This document shows, one piece after another, positions 63,753 through 64,000 of a DNA stretch of 64,000 nt (the stretch's first letter is position 1; the number at the start of each line of letters is the position of its first letter). The notes under the pieces are model-generated. The model had not been told where the DNA came from, made no database searches, and saw only the letters and a list, made by a program, of their open reading frames with translations. The translations under genes and the position numbers were made by a program. The stretch spans positions 558,001 to 622,000 of the forward strand of contig NZ_CP141590.1 in the NCBI RefSeq assembly GCF_035581365.1, written 5' to 3'. This DNA comes from Tsuneonella sp. CC-YZS046. Lineage in GTDB: Bacteria; Pseudomonadota; Alphaproteobacteria; Sphingomonadales; Sphingomonadaceae.

Positions 63753-63815
63753 TGTTGCGCCGCCGAAGAAGCCATAAGCCGAATGCCTCTCTCCCGACGA
63801 GAAGGCTCTGGAAAA

Positions 63816-64000
63816 ATGGAATCGGTACTAACGCGCGCCGGATGGTGGTTCGCAGGGCTGTTGCTCGCTGTAATGGCGGCAGCCGCGGCCAAGGACAGCG
63901 GATTCGCCATTCACATGACCTTGATTGCGCTCGCCGCCCTGATCGGGCTTTGGGTCAGCATCAGCCGAGTGGATTACGGGGCGATTGCCCGAGGCATATT
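63816..64000 (+). CDS. ccoN: cbb3-type cytochrome c oxidase subunit I, start (second ccoN, cut by window edge)
   Basis: The first 61 codons of a second, different CcoN are visible. They include a first helix (TRAGWWFAGLLLAVMAAAAA), KDSGFAIHMTLIALAALIGLWV and SISRVDYGAIARGI, in the arrangement I know from sphingomonad ccoN genes. The catalytic part lies beyond the window. The FNR-type palindrome upstream supports low-oxygen regulation. A GGCTCTGGAAAA stretch precedes ATG 63816, without a strong ribosome site. Confidence 0.8.
   Translation, partial: MESVLTRAGWWFAGLLLAVMAAAAAKDSGFAIHMTLIALAALIGLWVSISRVDYGAIARGI

Overview
The window is high-GC bacterial chromosome, most likely from a sphingomonad-type alphaproteobacterium (Novosphingobium/Erythrobacter-like). 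The grounds are a crtY-crtI-crtB carotenoid cluster, an alphaproteobacterial-type SspB, cbb3 oxidase genes, a UPF0314 membrane protein, a hisBHAF-hisE order and a complete tol-pal operon. Nearly every base is coding, and ATGA/GTGA overlaps between genes are common. There is no rRNA, CRISPR array, transposase or prophage; one tRNA (Gly-CCC) is present.

Layout. The left edge cuts a ccoN gene (cbb3 oxidase subunit I, minus strand), followed by a divergent MreB paralogue. Positions 2.0-6.7 kb hold a sulfur assimilation operon, cysJ-cysI-metB, behind an AT-rich leader; 6.8-8.2 kb holds a small operon of uncharacterised proteins. Positions 8.3-14.2 kb form an accessory catabolic block: a P450, a 5'-truncated LysR gene fused to the tail of a SnoaL-like gene (a deletion scar), a zinc alcohol dehydrogenase, an old-yellow-enzyme-type reductase and an intact LysR regulator. 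Positions 14.4-18.1 kb carry the tRNA and two unlike Dps proteins, separated by a flavin-dependent oxygenase/acyl-CoA dehydrogenase homologue and a small membrane protein.

Positions 18.1-24 kb hold pgl, a Nudix hydrolase, dinB, an MFS efflux pump and glpD. Positions 23.2-27.4 kb (minus) hold crtY-crtI-LOG-crtB as one translationally coupled operon, in which a LOG-family nucleotide hydrolase is embedded. Next come UPF0314 plus a tandem USP, an S9 peptidase, a MipA porin-like protein, and then a TPP riboswitch followed by an uncharacterised four-helix membrane protein and thiC. Positions 34.6-45.7 kb are a run of small conserved and orphan genes: TauE, a Mop protein, a PhnA domain, two GFA proteins, lipoproteins including a possible lysozyme inhibitor, an aquaporin, a lone receiver domain, a PEBP, a cupin and a membrane dipeptidase.

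Positions 45.8-64 kb are core genome: dapD, an SDR, gmk, sspB, the histidine operon hisB-hisH-hisA-hisF-(mini PEP-CTERM protein)-hisE, a HIT protein, ybgC-tolQRAB-pal, a J-domain protein, a hydrolase with a DASS transporter, infC, pdeM, hemF and ompW. The right edge cuts a second, different ccoN (plus strand). A clear FNR/FixK-type palindrome lies between ompW and this ccoN, so oxygen limitation probably controls both.

Main points of interest: infC appears to start at a rare ATA codon; hisF carries a REP-like insertion next to a catalytic loop; a membrane protein of unknown function is tied to the TPP riboswitch; and two non-identical ccoN genes face outward at the two ends. I saw no convincing wholly new multi-gene system. 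The strongest leads for new function are the riboswitch-linked membrane protein, the LOG enzyme in the crt operon, and the minimal PEP-CTERM protein.
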